A DNA stretch of 64,000 nucleotides from JAFLCM01 sp964510955 (GCA_964510955.1 CAZEDW010000011.1:1-64000), one strand, 5' to 3'; counted from the first letter of the stretch, positions 17,309 to 26,305 are shown. The notes: generated by a model not told the origin, from the letters alone. A program made the numbers and translations.

Positions 17309-17959
17309 TCAGAACCCCGCCGCCTTCAGCCAGTCGCCCGGCGAGCGATCGAGCGCCTGGGCCACGGCCAGCAGGCTTTCCAGACTGGGCATGTGGGCGC
17401 CGCGCTCGATCGACGAGAGCTGGCTCACGCTGACGCCCGAGGCGTCAGAAAGGTCCTTCAGCGTCCAGGATTTCTCGGTGCGCACCAGCCGGATCTGGCG
17501 CCCCAGCTCCTGCCGCAGCCGGTCCTGAGGCCGGCCCCCGAGGTTGTACGCGGCGGCCGCCTGGCGGAGCACGTTCCGCAAGTCGTCGATGGAGAACGGC
17601 TTGGCGAGGTAATCGAACACGTCCTGCTTGAACGTGCCGCGCATCGTCTCCAGCGAGGGGTAGCCGGTCACGACGATCACGCACAGCTTGCTCCAGCGCT
17701 TCCGCAGGTCTTCGAGCACCTGCTCGCCGGAGTGGCGCCCCATCTTGATATCCAGCAGCAGAACGTCGGGAAGACGCTCCTCGAGCATGCGGAACATCTC
17801 GTCGGGCGCGCCGGCCACCCGGACATCGTGACCGGCCCCGGCGAGAACCGAGCGGATGAACTCGCGAAAGTCCGCGTCGTCATCGAGGGCCACGATCGAC
17901 AGCGGCAGGTCGACAGCAACAGGCGCGGCGTGGCTGGTGGGGTGCTCGGGCGGGTTCAT
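17309..17959 (-). CDS. Response regulator: receiver domain fused to XRE-type HTH
   Basis: 216 residues. Residues 20-140 are a CheY-like receiver with the acidic pocket D26-D28, phospho-acceptor D70 (VLLLDIKMG), switch threonine T98 and conserved K120 (YLAKPFS). Residues about 150-210 form a Cro/CI (XRE) helix-turn-helix: LGRQIRLVRTEKSWTLKDLSDASGVSVSQLSSIERG. Response regulators usually carry OmpR, NarL or NtrC output domains, so an XRE output is uncommon. No histidine kinase lies nearby, so it is an orphan regulator here. Its likely partner or target is the TPR gene downstream. Confidence 0.92.
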   Translation of the reverse strand: MNPPEHPTSHAAPVAVDLPLSIVALDDDADFREFIRSVLAGAGHDVRVAGAPDEMFRMLEERLPDVLLLDIKMGRHSGEQVLEDLRKRWSKLCVIVVTGYPSLETMRGTFKQDVFDYLAKPFSIDDLRNVLRQAAAAYNLGGRPQDRLRQELGRQIRLVRTEKSWTLKDLSDASGVSVSQLSSIERGAHMPSLESLLAVAQALDRSPGDWLKAAGF

Positions 17960-17998
17960 CGACGCCGCCAGCTTATTCGATGCCGGCGCGCCCGCGGG

Positions 17999-18424
17999 TC
18001 AGCCCTGCAGGTCAAGCCGCTTGCCCGGACGCCGAGCCGTGGGAGATTCGGGGCCCGACGGGTCGTACGCCCCGTGCTCGGCCCGGTCCTCGTGCCCTTC
18101 CTCGGACTCGTGGGATGACGGGCCGGTGACCGCGCGAGTCTCGATCGGCTCAACAGAGGTAAGCGACGCCTCGTCCTCGAGGTGCCGCTTGAACGAGTCA
18201 CCCTGCTCGACGCGGCGCTCGCGGGGCGTCCGGCGCTTGACGTTCGGAGCGTTCGGGCCTTCGCCGAAAGCCGCGGGCGGGATGATCGATCCGACAAAGG
18301 GCATCACTAACAGGATCGGGCCGCGGATGAGGGCGGCTGCAACGCTGGTCAGGGGACGCCCCGCCACGCTCGGTCCAAAGGCCGTCACGCTCAACACAGG
18401 CGGTGAGAGTTCGCCAGCGCCCAA
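17999..18424 (-). CDS. Hypothetical protein with one membrane segment
   Basis: 141 residues from a TTG start (a later GTG start is possible). There is one hydrophobic stretch (about residues 28-53, AALIRGPILLVMPFVGSIIPPAAF) and a strongly charged, acidic/arginine-rich C-terminal half that looks disordered. Third codon positions are GC-rich as in neighbouring genes, which supports coding on this strand. No family is recognised. It lies 39 bp upstream of the receiver-HTH gene on the same strand and could be part of its transcript. Confidence 0.5.
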   Translation of the reverse strand: MGAGELSPPVLSVTAFGPSVAGRPLTSVAAALIRGPILLVMPFVGSIIPPAAFGEGPNAPNVKRRTPRERRVEQGDSFKRHLEDEASLTSVEPIETRAVTGPSSHESEEGHEDRAEHGAYDPSGPESPTARRPGKRLDLQG

Positions 18425-18535
18425 ACGCTATCGGACTCAACCCGCAGGGGTCCCCCCGCGCCAAAGAACTCCGCCAAAAAGAACAAGGGCACGAGCCGTG
18501 GCTCGCGCCCTGGGATGGGTCAGTTCATGGCCGGA

Positions 18536-18832
18536 TCAGGCCAGCTTGGGGAAGTAGCCGAAATCCTGGGGCAGCTTCGGCATGGGCAACCTCGGCATGG
18601 CCATGGGGTCCACATACGTGCGTTGGCGCCGGAACACCGCGGGGCCAAACAACGCCAGGAGCGCCGCCGGACCGGCAACCGACGCCGGCACGAGCGAAGC
18701 GAACCCGGTCGCCTGCGGGTCGAGCCCGATCACCTCAGATACAGCCTTCGGGGCCTGAATGGATACCCCTCCGATCCCGGACGCGGAAATGTGAACGCCC
18801 ACGGCGGCGACAACCACTGAAAGAAGCATCAT
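18536..18832 (-). CDS. Hypothetical small exported protein with PEP-CTERM-like segment
   Basis: 98 residues starting MM at 18832, with a GAGGAG ribosome site 5 bp upstream. An N-terminal hydrophobic signal (LLSVVVAAVGVHI) is followed by a short region and then VPASVAGPAALLALFGPAVFRRQR. That segment resembles a degenerate PEP-CTERM sorting signal (Pro-rich start, hydrophobic helix, Arg cluster), but about 25 further proline/methionine-rich residues follow it, so it would not be a normal C-terminal tag. No known family is recognised. The leader carries a small inverted repeat. Confidence 0.6.
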   Translation of the reverse strand: MMLLSVVVAAVGVHISASGIGGVSIQAPKAVSEVIGLDPQATGFASLVPASVAGPAALLALFGPAVFRRQRTYVDPMAMPRLPMPKLPQDFGYFPKLA

Positions 18833-18851
18833 CCGACTCCTCTGTGCTCCT

Positions 18852-18869
18852 GTGTCGAGAATCCGACAC
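18852..18869 (-). promoter_or_regulatory. Inverted repeat in the leader of the small exported protein
   Basis: A perfect 6-6-6 inverted repeat (GTGTCG, six bases, CGACAC) lies 20-37 bp upstream of the start codon at 18832. It could be an operator or a small mRNA hairpin. Confidence 0.35.
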
Positions 18870-19155
18870 GGGCTTCCCTGTTGCTACCCAGTAATGTGCC
18901 ACAAACTTTGCCCGAGGCCAATGAACTTCGCCAGAATTGGGACAAATGCGTCCGCATAACCCATCCGTTAACCGAACATTCGACACCGCCCCCCCAAGCG
19001 GTTTTGCCTCCGCAGACGGGAACCCGCGTAAACTGCCCGGATTGAAGGGTCGATCTTTCCGGACGGCGGTCGCCGTGTTTGAACAAAGCCGGTTCCGATA
19101 AACCGTTTCACCAGTTTCTCGGGCGGCGAGGCCGCCTTGGGAGGAGGGTCGCTCG
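18870..19155. other. Divergent intergenic region before glgP
   Basis: No gene is seen in this stretch. It separates the small minus-strand gene from glgP and is less GC-rich than its surroundings in its left part. A strong GAGGAGGG ribosome site sits at 19141-19148, seven bases before the glgP start. No convincing promoter boxes stand out. Confidence 0.5.
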
Positions 19156-21876
19156 ATGCTCCACGCAGGCCAGGCCAGCATCCGTTCGTTCCGCGTTGTG
19201 CCGGACCTGCCCGAGCCGCTGCGCCCGCTCATGGAGATCGCGCACAACCTGTGGTGGACCTGGCACCCCGAGGCCGTGCGCTTGTTCAAGCGGCTGGACC
19301 GCGAGCTGTGGGAAGCCACCCACCACAACCCGGTGAAGCTGCTGGGACAGGTGGACCAGTCGCTCCTGGACAAGATGGCACGGGACCAGTCGTTCCTGCA
19401 CGAGCTGTCGCTGGCGGCGGGCAAGCTCCGCTATCACCAGGAGCGCTCGAGCTGGTTCCAGCGCCAGTACCCACAGCTGCTCTCGGGTTCGGACGGGTCC
19501 AGCGGCCTGCGCGTGGCCTACTTCTGCGCCGAGTTCGGCCTGACCGAGTGCTTCCAGATCTACTCCGGCGGCCTGGGCGGACTTTCGGGCGATCACCTCA
19601 AGAGCGCCAGCGAACTGGGAATCCCCCTGTGCGCCGTCGGGCTGCTCTACCGCTGCGGCTACTTCCACCAGTACCTCAGCGCCGACGGCTGGCAGCAGGA
19701 GACCTACCCGGACCTTGACTTCCCCAACCAGCCGCTGCGCCGGCACATCGACCCCAGCACCGGCGAGCAGTACCGCGTGCGAGTGGAACTGCCAGGCCGC
19801 GAGGTCGTGGTCGGCGTGTGGAAGGTCAACGTCGGACGCATCCCGCTCTACCTGCTCGACACCAACATGCCGGAGAACTCGCGCGAGGACCGCGACATCA
19901 CGCGGACGCTCTACGGCGGTGACATCGAGACCCGCATCAAGCAGGAGATCGTGCTGGGCATCGGCGGCGTCCGCGCCCTGGACAAGATCGGCGAGCACCC
20001 CACCGTCTACCACATCAACGAGGGGCACGCGGCGTTCCTCGCCCTGGAGCGGATCGCGCGGCTGCGCGAGAAGCACGGCGCCGGCTTCGACGAGGCCCGC
20101 CTGGCCGCCGCCGCCTCGCACATCTTCACCACCCACACGCCCGTGCCCGCGGGCATCGACCGCTTCAGCGGCGACCTCGTGTCGCGCTACTTCGGCCACA
20201 TGCTCGACCGCCTGGGCACCGACCTCGAAGGCCTGCTGATGCTCGGCCGGAGCAACGTCTTTGACCCCAACGAGTTCTTCTCGATGGCAGTGCTGGCGCT
20301 CCGCACCAGCCAGTTCTGCAACGGCGTGTCGCGCCTGCACGGCGAGGTGAGCCGCAACATGTGGCGCGACATCTGGCCCGGCGTGCCCGAGCCGGAAGTC
20401 CCGATCGGCCACGTCACCAACGGCGTGCACCCGCGCAGCTGGATCAGCCCCTCGCAGCTCAGCCTCTACGACCGCTACCTCGGGCCCGACTGGGCCCTGG
20501 ACCCCGATGATTTCCGCGTCTGGGACGGCATCGAGGAGATCCCCGACGACGAGATGTGGCGCCTCCGCCGGCGCCAGCGCGAGAAGCTCATCACCTGGTG
20601 CCGCTCGCGCATCCGCAAGCAGTTCAAGGCCCGCGGCGCCGGGCACGACGAGATCGAGCGCGCCGCCAACGCCCTCGACCCGGACGTGTTCACCATCGGC
20701 TTCGCGCGCCGGTTCGCCACCTACAAGCGCGGCACGCTCCTGATGCACGACAAGGAGCGGCTCAAGGCGCTGTTCTCCAACACCAAGCGGCCCATCCAGC
20801 TCCTCATCGCCGGCAAGGCGCACCCCGCCGACGGCCCGGGCAAGGAGCTGATCCGCGAGATCGTCAAGCTCGCCGAGGCGTCGCCCGAGCTGCGCCGGAT
20901 CGTCTTCCTCGAGGACTACGACATCGACGTGGCCAGGCGCATGGTGCAGGGCTGCGACGTCTGGCTCAACACCCCGCGCCGCGGCATGGAAGCCTCGGGC
21001 ACCAGCGGCATGAAGGCCGCCATGAACGGCGTCATCAATGTCTCGATCCTCGACGGCTGGTGGGACGAGGCCTTCGAGGCCCGCACCGGCTTCGCCATCG
21101 GCAAGGGCGAGGAGTACCACGACTCGCACGAGCAGGACGCCATCGAGAGCCGGGCCCTCTACGACCTGCTGGAACGCCAGATCCTGCCGGAGTTCTACGA
21201 CAGGGATGAGCAGGGCCTGCCCCGCAAGTGGATCGCCCGCATGAAGCACTCCATCCGCGCCCTCACCCCCGCGTTCAGCACCGGGCGCATGGTGGCCGAC
21301 TACACCATCCAGTACTACCTCGTGGCCCACGGCCTGGGACGGAACCTGGAGGACAACGCCCTGGCCCAGGCCCGCGACTTCGCCGCCCAGTCGCGCCGCT
21401 TCAACGACCTGTGGCACGGCGTGGCGGTCCGCAACATCTCCACCGACATCGCCGGGCAGGTGCCCGTGCGCTCCCACGTGCGGGTCCGCGCCGAGGTTGA
21501 CCTCGGCGGCCTGACGCCCCGCGAAGTCCGCGTGCAGCTCTACCACGGCGAGGTGACCAGCCTGGGCGACATGGCCCACTGCTCAACCACCGAGATGCAC
21601 CCGCAGCAGGGCGCCGCCGGCGCCGACGCGGCGTCGGCGCAGTCGGGCGCGCCGATCATCTACAGCGGCGAGTTCGAGGCCGGCAGCTCCGGACGGCACG
21701 GGTTCACCGTCCGCGTCGTCCCACGCGACGACAGACTGATCGGAACGCTGCTGCCCGGTCGCATCACCTGGTACCGCGGCGACCCCGGCTCGCCCGGCGT
21801 CCGCTACGGCTCCGACGCCGCCTGGGCCCACGAGCTGGAAGAGCGACGCGCGCCGGTCACCACCGCGGCACGCTGA
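19156..21876 (+). CDS. glgP: Alpha-glucan (glycogen) phosphorylase, short bacterial type
   Basis: Releases glucose-1-phosphate from alpha-1,4-glucans such as glycogen, using PLP. The 906 residues match the alpha-glucan phosphorylase subfamily with an N-terminal DUF3417 region (RPLMEIAHNLWWTWHPEA), the YFCAEFGLTE block, and the PLP lysine K620 in EASGTSGMKAAMNG. The last about 120 residues (after about 760) form a beta-rich domain. The start is supported by GAGGAGGG seven bases upstream. With the GH57 amylase at 48-49 kb it suggests glycogen storage and turnover. It is a single-gene unit, convergent with purQ. Confidence 0.95.
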   Translation: MLHAGQASIRSFRVVPDLPEPLRPLMEIAHNLWWTWHPEAVRLFKRLDRELWEATHHNPVKLLGQVDQSLLDKMARDQSFLHELSLAAGKLRYHQERSSWFQRQYPQLLSGSDGSSGLRVAYFCAEFGLTECFQIYSGGLGGLSGDHLKSASELGIPLCAVGLLYRCGYFHQYLSADGWQQETYPDLDFPNQPLRRHIDPSTGEQYRVRVELPGREVVVGVWKVNVGRIPLYLLDTNMPENSREDRDITRTLYGGDIETRIKQEIVLGIGGVRALDKIGEHPTVYHINEGHAAFLALERIARLREKHGAGFDEARLAAAASHIFTTHTPVPAGIDRFSGDLVSRYFGHMLDRLGTDLEGLLMLGRSNVFDPNEFFSMAVLALRTSQFCNGVSRLHGEVSRNMWRDIWPGVPEPEVPIGHVTNGVHPRSWISPSQLSLYDRYLGPDWALDPDDFRVWDGIEEIPDDEMWRLRRRQREKLITWCRSRIRKQFKARGAGHDEIERAANALDPDVFTIGFARRFATYKRGTLLMHDKERLKALFSNTKRPIQLLIAGKAHPADGPGKELIREIVKLAEASPELRRIVFLEDYDIDVARRMVQGCDVWLNTPRRGMEASGTSGMKAAMNGVINVSILDGWWDEAFEARTGFAIGKGEEYHDSHEQDAIESRALYDLLERQILPEFYDRDEQGLPRKWIARMKHSIRALTPAFSTGRMVADYTIQYYLVAHGLGRNLEDNALAQARDFAAQSRRFNDLWHGVAVRNISTDIAGQVPVRSHVRVRAEVDLGGLTPREVRVQLYHGEVTSLGDMAHCSTTEMHPQQGAAGADAASAQSGAPIIYSGEFEAGSSGRHGFTVRVVPRDDRLIGTLLPGRITWYRGDPGSPGVRYGSDAAWAHELEERRAPVTTAAR

Positions 21877-21989
21877 GGGCGCGGCACCGGCACGGATCTC
21901 CGATTCACCAATACTGCCGACATGACTCGCCGACGATGAGCGGAGTCCCGGGAGGGAATCGTCGCGCTCCCGCGGGAGTCACACACGTA

Positions 21990-22017
21990 CCACTGACCCG
22001 CTCGGAAGCAAGTCAGT
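21990..22017. terminator. Possible hairpin between glgP and purQ
   Basis: A perfect 7-bp inverted repeat, CACTGAC (21990-21996) with GTCAGTG (22011-22017), lies between the convergent glgP and purQ genes. No T-tract follows on either strand. Confidence 0.35.
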
Positions 22018-22023
22018 GATCCG

Positions 22024-22806
22024 TCATTTCGCAGCGGCCACGCACGCGACGGCGTTCTTGAACATCAACAGGCCCGGCGTGTCGCCGACAGCGACTTCAC
22101 GGGGGAGCGACGTGAAGAACGGGTGCCGGTTCCATTCGAGGTACCGCTCGGGGTGCGGCATGAGGCCGAACACGCGCCCGGTGGGGTCGCAGATACCGGC
22201 GACGGCGTTGGTGGAGCCGTTGACGTTGTCGGTGTAACGCAGCGCGATCTGGCCGTTGGCTTCGAGCTCGTGCATCACACGGTCGGAGGCGGTGACAAAT
22301 CGGCCCTCGCCGTGGGCGGCGGGAAGCATCATGCCGTCGCCGGCGCCGGCGGCACCGGCGGTCCACACGCATCTGGAACCCGGCACCGGTTCGACGCGGA
22401 CCCACTGGTCGATGAAGCGGCTCTTGATGTTGTCGGTGAGCGCGACGGTCTGGTCCGGCGGAGTGATCGTTGGGCTGGAAGATCCGGGCAGGAGACCAAT
22501 CTGCACGAGCACCTGGAACCCGTTGCACGCGCCGATGACACAGGCGCCGCGCTCCACGGCGGCATGGAGCGGGGCGTAAAGCCTCTCACGGACCCGCACG
22601 GCGAAGACTCGCCCGGAGGCGACATCGTCGCCGTAGCTAAAGCCGCCGGGAAAGCCGATCAGGTCGTAGCCATCGAGCGCCCCGGCATCCGCGATCAGGC
22701 GATCAAGATGCACCAGATCGCACGCGGCCCCGGCCAGCCGGAACGCGCGCACCATTTCCGTGTCGCAGTTGGTGCCGGCGGCGCGGATGACGAGGGCCTT
22801 GGGCAT
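22024..22806 (-). CDS. purQ: Phosphoribosylformylglycinamidine synthase, glutaminase subunit
   Basis: Class I glutamine amidotransferase that supplies ammonia to PurL in step 4 of purine synthesis. The 260 residues start at MPKALVIRAAGTNCD; an in-frame extension upstream runs into a repeat and was excluded. The nucleophile cysteine is in GACNGFQVL and the His/Glu pair in LMPHPERYLEW, so the triad is complete. PGGFSYGDDVASG is diagnostic of PurQ. It lies 91 bp downstream of purL on the same strand, the gap being filled by a GCGGAGG repeat. Confidence 0.95.
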   Translation of the reverse strand: MPKALVIRAAGTNCDTEMVRAFRLAGAACDLVHLDRLIADAGALDGYDLIGFPGGFSYGDDVASGRVFAVRVRERLYAPLHAAVERGACVIGACNGFQVLVQIGLLPGSSSPTITPPDQTVALTDNIKSRFIDQWVRVEPVPGSRCVWTAGAAGAGDGMMLPAAHGEGRFVTASDRVMHELEANGQIALRYTDNVNGSTNAVAGICDPTGRVFGLMPHPERYLEWNRHPFFTSLPREVAVGDTPGLLMFKNAVACVAAAK

Positions 22807-22819
22807 CTCAGGAGATTCG

Positions 22820-22888
22820 CTGCGGAGGCGCGGAGGACGCGGAGAGGAGATTGTTACCGCGGAGGTCGCGGAAGGCGCGGAGGGAGGC
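22820..22888. repeat. GCGGAGG-type intergenic repeat between purL and purQ
   Basis: Repeated variants of GCGGAGG, GCGCGGAGGACGCGGAG and GCGGAAGGCGCGGAGG occupy most of the 91-bp gap. This pattern resembles a short repeat family I know from several bacterial phyla. It extends the purQ frame upstream without a coding look. Confidence 0.7.
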
Positions 22889-22897
22889 ATGGGATTG

Positions 22898-25800
22898 TTA
22901 CCAGTCGAGGGTGCCGAGGAAGGCGCGGCGGAGATCAGAAACGGGGATTTCACGGTCTTGTGCGGAAGAGGAGCAGTTCACCTGCACGCGCAATGAGGAA
23001 CGCCTCACCACGCCCGCGGCGTCGAGCTCAGCGACGACAAAGCGCCGAGTGTCGCCGTCCTCGGGCTTGAATCCGGAGCGCGCATTCGTGTCGGCATCAT
23101 GCTCGTCCCAGATTTCAAGAATGCGGTGGTAGTCTGACACGCGGAACTGCAGCAGGTGTGCACCCGGCGACTCGGCGAATGTGTCTTGATGGAATGGCCG
23201 CACCTCCTCGTGATTGAAGCGAAGTAGATCGGGCAAATACACCGATGCACCGACCGGCGAGTTCTCCGAGGTTCCGATGAGCATTTCGGCCAATGCCACC
23301 AGCGGACCTCCTTCGCTGCAATCATGGGCGGCGAGAATCATGCCGCTTTGGATGAGACGCGATACCAGCCGTGAGGCGGCGACGCTGTCGCGCAATAGAC
23401 GGCTCGGACGGGTGTCGAACGGTACCGATTCCTCGCCCTGTTCCCACAACGTGCCGGGTTGTACAAGCATGACCTTGGTCGGCTCGTTGACACACTTCAA
23501 GTCCATCGTCACGCACTTGCTCACATCCGGCACGATCCCCATCCCCGTGATCAGCAACGTCGGCGGAATCTCAATCACCCGCCCGTCCGCCATCCGCAGT
23601 TGATTGTTCAGCGAATCCTTCCCGCTCACGAACGGCGTGCGGTACGCCTTCGCCGCGTCATAGCAACCCTCCGCCGCCCGCACCAGCGACGCCAGATTCT
23701 CCGGCTTGGCACAGCTGGGCCAGCAGAAGTTGTCGAGGATGGCAATCCTGTCGGGGTCGGCCCCGACGCACACCAGGTTCCGCACGCACTCATCCACCGC
23801 GGCCAGCGCCATCTCATACGGATCGCCGGCGTTCAGCGTGTCGCCGAGCGGCACGGCCATCCCGCACGCGATGGCCAGCCCCTGCTTGCTGCCCGGCACC
23901 GGCTGGATCACCGTCGCGTCGCCGGGGCCGATGCCTCCGGGGCCGACAAGCGGCTTGATGACCGTGTTGCCGCGCACCTCGTGGTCGTACTGGCGAACGA
24001 TCCAGCGCTTGCTGGCGATATTCGGATGCGCGAGCAGTTCAAGAAGGCGGGCGCGGAGGTCGGAGTCCGGGGCAGTGGGGCTTGGGGCTTGGGCAGTCGG
24101 AGGTAAAGCGTGGGCAGTTGAGTGGGGTGTCGAAGACCTGCGGCTCGAACCCACTGCCGACTGCCCACTGCCGACTGCCCCGCCGTTCCACACCGCTTCC
24201 CGCGTCGGCATCGGGATGCCCTCGTGCAAAAACTGCATCGGCAGGCGCCCCACTTCGCGCTCCTGATACTTCAGCACCAGCTCCGCACCGGGCGTGCCGA
24301 ACTGCCCAAGGTCCGCCAGCAGCACCCCTTCTTCATCGCATATGCGCTGCAATGCCGCCACGTTCTCCGGCGGAACGGCCAGCACGAAACGCTCCTGGCT
24401 TTCGCTGATCCAGATCTCGTCGTAGCGCAGCCCCGCATACTTTAAAGGAGCACGGTCAAGGTGTACTTCCGCGCCGAGCTTCGCCCCCATCTCACCAACT
24501 GCTGACGAAAAACCGCCGGCGCCGCAATCGGTCAGGCCGTGGTAGAGCGGGCCGCCCTCGGCGTCCCGCGCCCGCATGATCGCATCCAGGGTCCGCTTCT
24601 GCTCGATCGCGTTGCCGATCTGCACGGCGTGGCTGAACTCGTCGGCGTGGGTGTCGGTGAGCTCGGCGCTGGAGAAGGTGGCTCCGTGGATGCCGTCGCG
24701 CCCCGTGCGCCCGCCCAGCGCGATGATGCGGTCGCCGGGTCTCGCCTCGCCCTTGACCATGTCGGCACGCATCACGCCGATGCAGCCGCAGAAGACCAGC
24801 GGGTTGCCGACGTAACGGTTGTCGAAGTAAACGGCCCCGTTGACGGTGGGGATGCCCATGCGGTTGCCGTAGTCCCGGACGCCGTCAACCACGCGGGTGA
24901 GCACCTGGCGGGGGTGGATGACGCCCTTCGGGAGCGAGTAGGGCGCGCCCTCGCGGCGCGAGAGGTCGGCCGCGTCAAACTCACTTGATGCCTTGATGCC
25001 TTCCCCGCTTGATGCCTTCCCCTCCACCCAATCATCCGGATACCCCACGCAGAACACGTCCGTATTGGCTACAGGCTGCGCGCCGAGGCCCGTGGCGATG
25101 ACGTCGCGGATGCAGCCGCCGACGCCGGTGGCGGCGCCGCCGTAGGGCTCGATGGCGCTGGGATGGTTGTGGGTCTCGACCTTGATGCACACGGCGTGCT
25201 GATCATCAAAGCGGATGACGCCGGAGTTGTCCTTGAAGACGCTGAGGGTCCAGTCGACGCCGTCCTTGATGAGTTCGAACGTCGCGGCGGCGACGGTGGA
25301 CTTGAGGAGGTTGTCGATGGTGACTGAACCGTCGGGGTTGACGGTGTGGCCGGGGCGGGAAGCCATGGAAGGCACTAGGCAGTGGGCACTGGGCACTCGT
25401 GCCTGATGCCCAGTGCCCAGTGCCTCCCTGTACACGATGCGGCTCTTCAGCGTCTTATGAACGCAGTGCTCGCTCCAGGTCTGTGCAAGGGTTTCGAGTT
25501 CGATGTCGGTGGGCTCGCGGTTGAGCGCCCGATACTCGGACTGGATCGCTTTCATCTCGTCGAGGCTCAGGAACAGGTGGCCTTCGCGCGAGAGCCTGTT
25601 GAGCGCATCGTCGCTCAGGTCACGGATCGGGACGTGGCGGAGGGTCTGGTCGGCGGGGTGCGGCGTCGGGAACGCCGCGGGGTGGTGCGGCGCAGGATGA
25701 GCGCACTGGATGGCGGGGTTGAAAAGGAATCGGCGCGCGGCCTCGTCGGCCTGGGCCCGCGTGAGGCCCTCGAAGTCATAGCGCACGCCGGTCACGGCCT

Positions 25801-26158
25801 TCACTTCGACCACGCCGGTCAGCTCGCGCACGGCGTCTTCGACCGTCTGGGCCGCGGGGTCCATCACGCCCGGGAGCGGGAGGACCTCGACGGTCTGGCT
25901 TGCGGGCGACGCGGGTGCCGCGCCGGCGCAGGTGTCATCCACCACGGGGTTGGTGAGCAGCGCATCGGCGACGCGCTTGGCCTGCGCATCTGAGAGCGGG
26001 GCCTGGATGAGGTAGACCTTGGCGGTGCGGACACCGGTGGCGGGCAGGCCGAGGCGCCGGGCCTGGTCGCGGGTCTGCTCGGCGCGGGGGTCGCCGACCG
26101 CCGGCTTGGGCCAGACCTCGAAACGGTGCACCTTGGACGGTCCCTCGGCGGTGGGCAT
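22898..26158 (-). CDS. purL: Phosphoribosylformylglycinamidine synthase with two fused PurS-like domains
   Basis: Converts FGAR to FGAM with ATP and ammonia. The 1086 residues from ATG 26158 exceed the usual small PurL (about 740) because the first about 170 residues contain two successive PurS-like modules (each ending in an ADALLTNPVVDD / RRFLFNPAIQ block). The FGAM synthase core then runs from ETLAQTWSEHC to the C terminus. E. coli PurL has a similar PurS-dimer-like N terminus but also a fused glutaminase, which here is the separate purQ. Two in-frame insertions derived from hairpin repeats lie near residues 245-261 and 659-698. Catalytic blocks such as the VKVETHNHPSAIEPYGGAATG type are intact, so the enzyme should function. 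Confidence 0.94.
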   Translation of the reverse strand: MPTAEGPSKVHRFEVWPKPAVGDPRAEQTRDQARRLGLPATGVRTAKVYLIQAPLSDAQAKRVADALLTNPVVDDTCAGAAPASPASQTVEVLPLPGVMDPAAQTVEDAVRELTGVVEVKAVTGVRYDFEGLTRAQADEAARRFLFNPAIQCAHPAPHHPAAFPTPHPADQTLRHVPIRDLSDDALNRLSREGHLFLSLDEMKAIQSEYRALNREPTDIELETLAQTWSEHCVHKTLKSRIVYREALGTGHQARVPSAHCLVPSMASRPGHTVNPDGSVTIDNLLKSTVAAATFELIKDGVDWTLSVFKDNSGVIRFDDQHAVCIKVETHNHPSAIEPYGGAATGVGGCIRDVIATGLGAQPVANTDVFCVGYPDDWVEGKASSGEGIKASSEFDAADLSRREGAPYSLPKGVIHPRQVLTRVVDGVRDYGNRMGIPTVNGAVYFDNRYVGNPLVFCGCIGVMRADMVKGEARPGDRIIALGGRTGRDGIHGATFSSAELTDTHADEFSHAVQIGNAIEQKRTLDAIMRARDAEGGPLYHGLTDCGAGGFSSAVGEMGAKLGAEVHLDRAPLKYAGLRYDEIWISESQERFVLAVPPENVAALQRICDEEGVLLADLGQFGTPGAELVLKYQEREVGRLPMQFLHEGIPMPTREAVWNGGAVGSGQSAVGSSRRSSTPHSTAHALPPTAQAPSPTAPDSDLRARLLELLAHPNIASKRWIVRQYDHEVRGNTVIKPLVGPGGIGPGDATVIQPVPGSKQGLAIACGMAVPLGDTLNAGDPYEMALAAVDECVRNLVCVGADPDRIAILDNFCWPSCAKPENLASLVRAAEGCYDAAKAYRTPFVSGKDSLNNQLRMADGRVIEIPPTLLITGMGIVPDVSKCVTMDLKCVNEPTKVMLVQPGTLWEQGEESVPFDTRPSRLLRDSVAASRLVSRLIQSGMILAAHDCSEGGPLVALAEMLIGTSENSPVGASVYLPDLLRFNHEEVRPFHQDTFAESPGAHLLQFRVSDYHRILEIWDEHDADTNARSGFKPEDGDTRRFVVAELDAAGVVRRSSLRVQVNCSSSAQDREIPVSDLRRAFLGTLDW
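24065..24182. repeat. GGGCAGTCGG palindromic repeat inside purL (in frame)
   Basis: The left part has GGGGCAGTGGGGC and GGGCAGTCGG copies; the right part has CCACTGCCGACTGCCC and CCGACTGCCCC, their complements, so the segment can fold into a long imperfect hairpin. It adds about 40 residues of low-complexity Ser/Pro/Gly between core domains of PurL without breaking the frame. Confidence 0.7.
25378..25424. repeat. Near-perfect 18-bp hairpin repeat inside purL (in frame)
   Basis: An 18-nt left arm (25378-25395) and right arm (25407-25424) are complementary with one mismatch, around an 11-nt loop. Each arm is itself a double GGGCACT unit. In PurL it encodes about 16 extra residues between KSRIVYRE and ASRPGHTVNPDG. 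It was almost certainly inserted or expanded within the gene. Confidence 0.8.
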
Positions 26159-26305
26159 GGGGGCATGGTAAAGCACGCGGCGTCCGCGAAAATCGCAGCG
26201 GTTCTCGGGACGGTCCCCGCGTGTGGATGACTGATAAGCAAGGCAACGGGCCGTCCACTCGCCCCAGGTGTTGCCCCTGCCCGCGCCGACGGGGCGACGC
26301 CGGCG

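Noticed and set aside
19108..21579. 823-codon minus-strand open frame opposite glgP
   Set aside because: Low-complexity Val/Gly/Ala/Asp product; glgP is certain on the other strand.
22807..22953. N-terminal extension of PurQ
   Set aside because: It is translated from the GCGGAGG repeat, and the PurQ fold begins at MPKALV.
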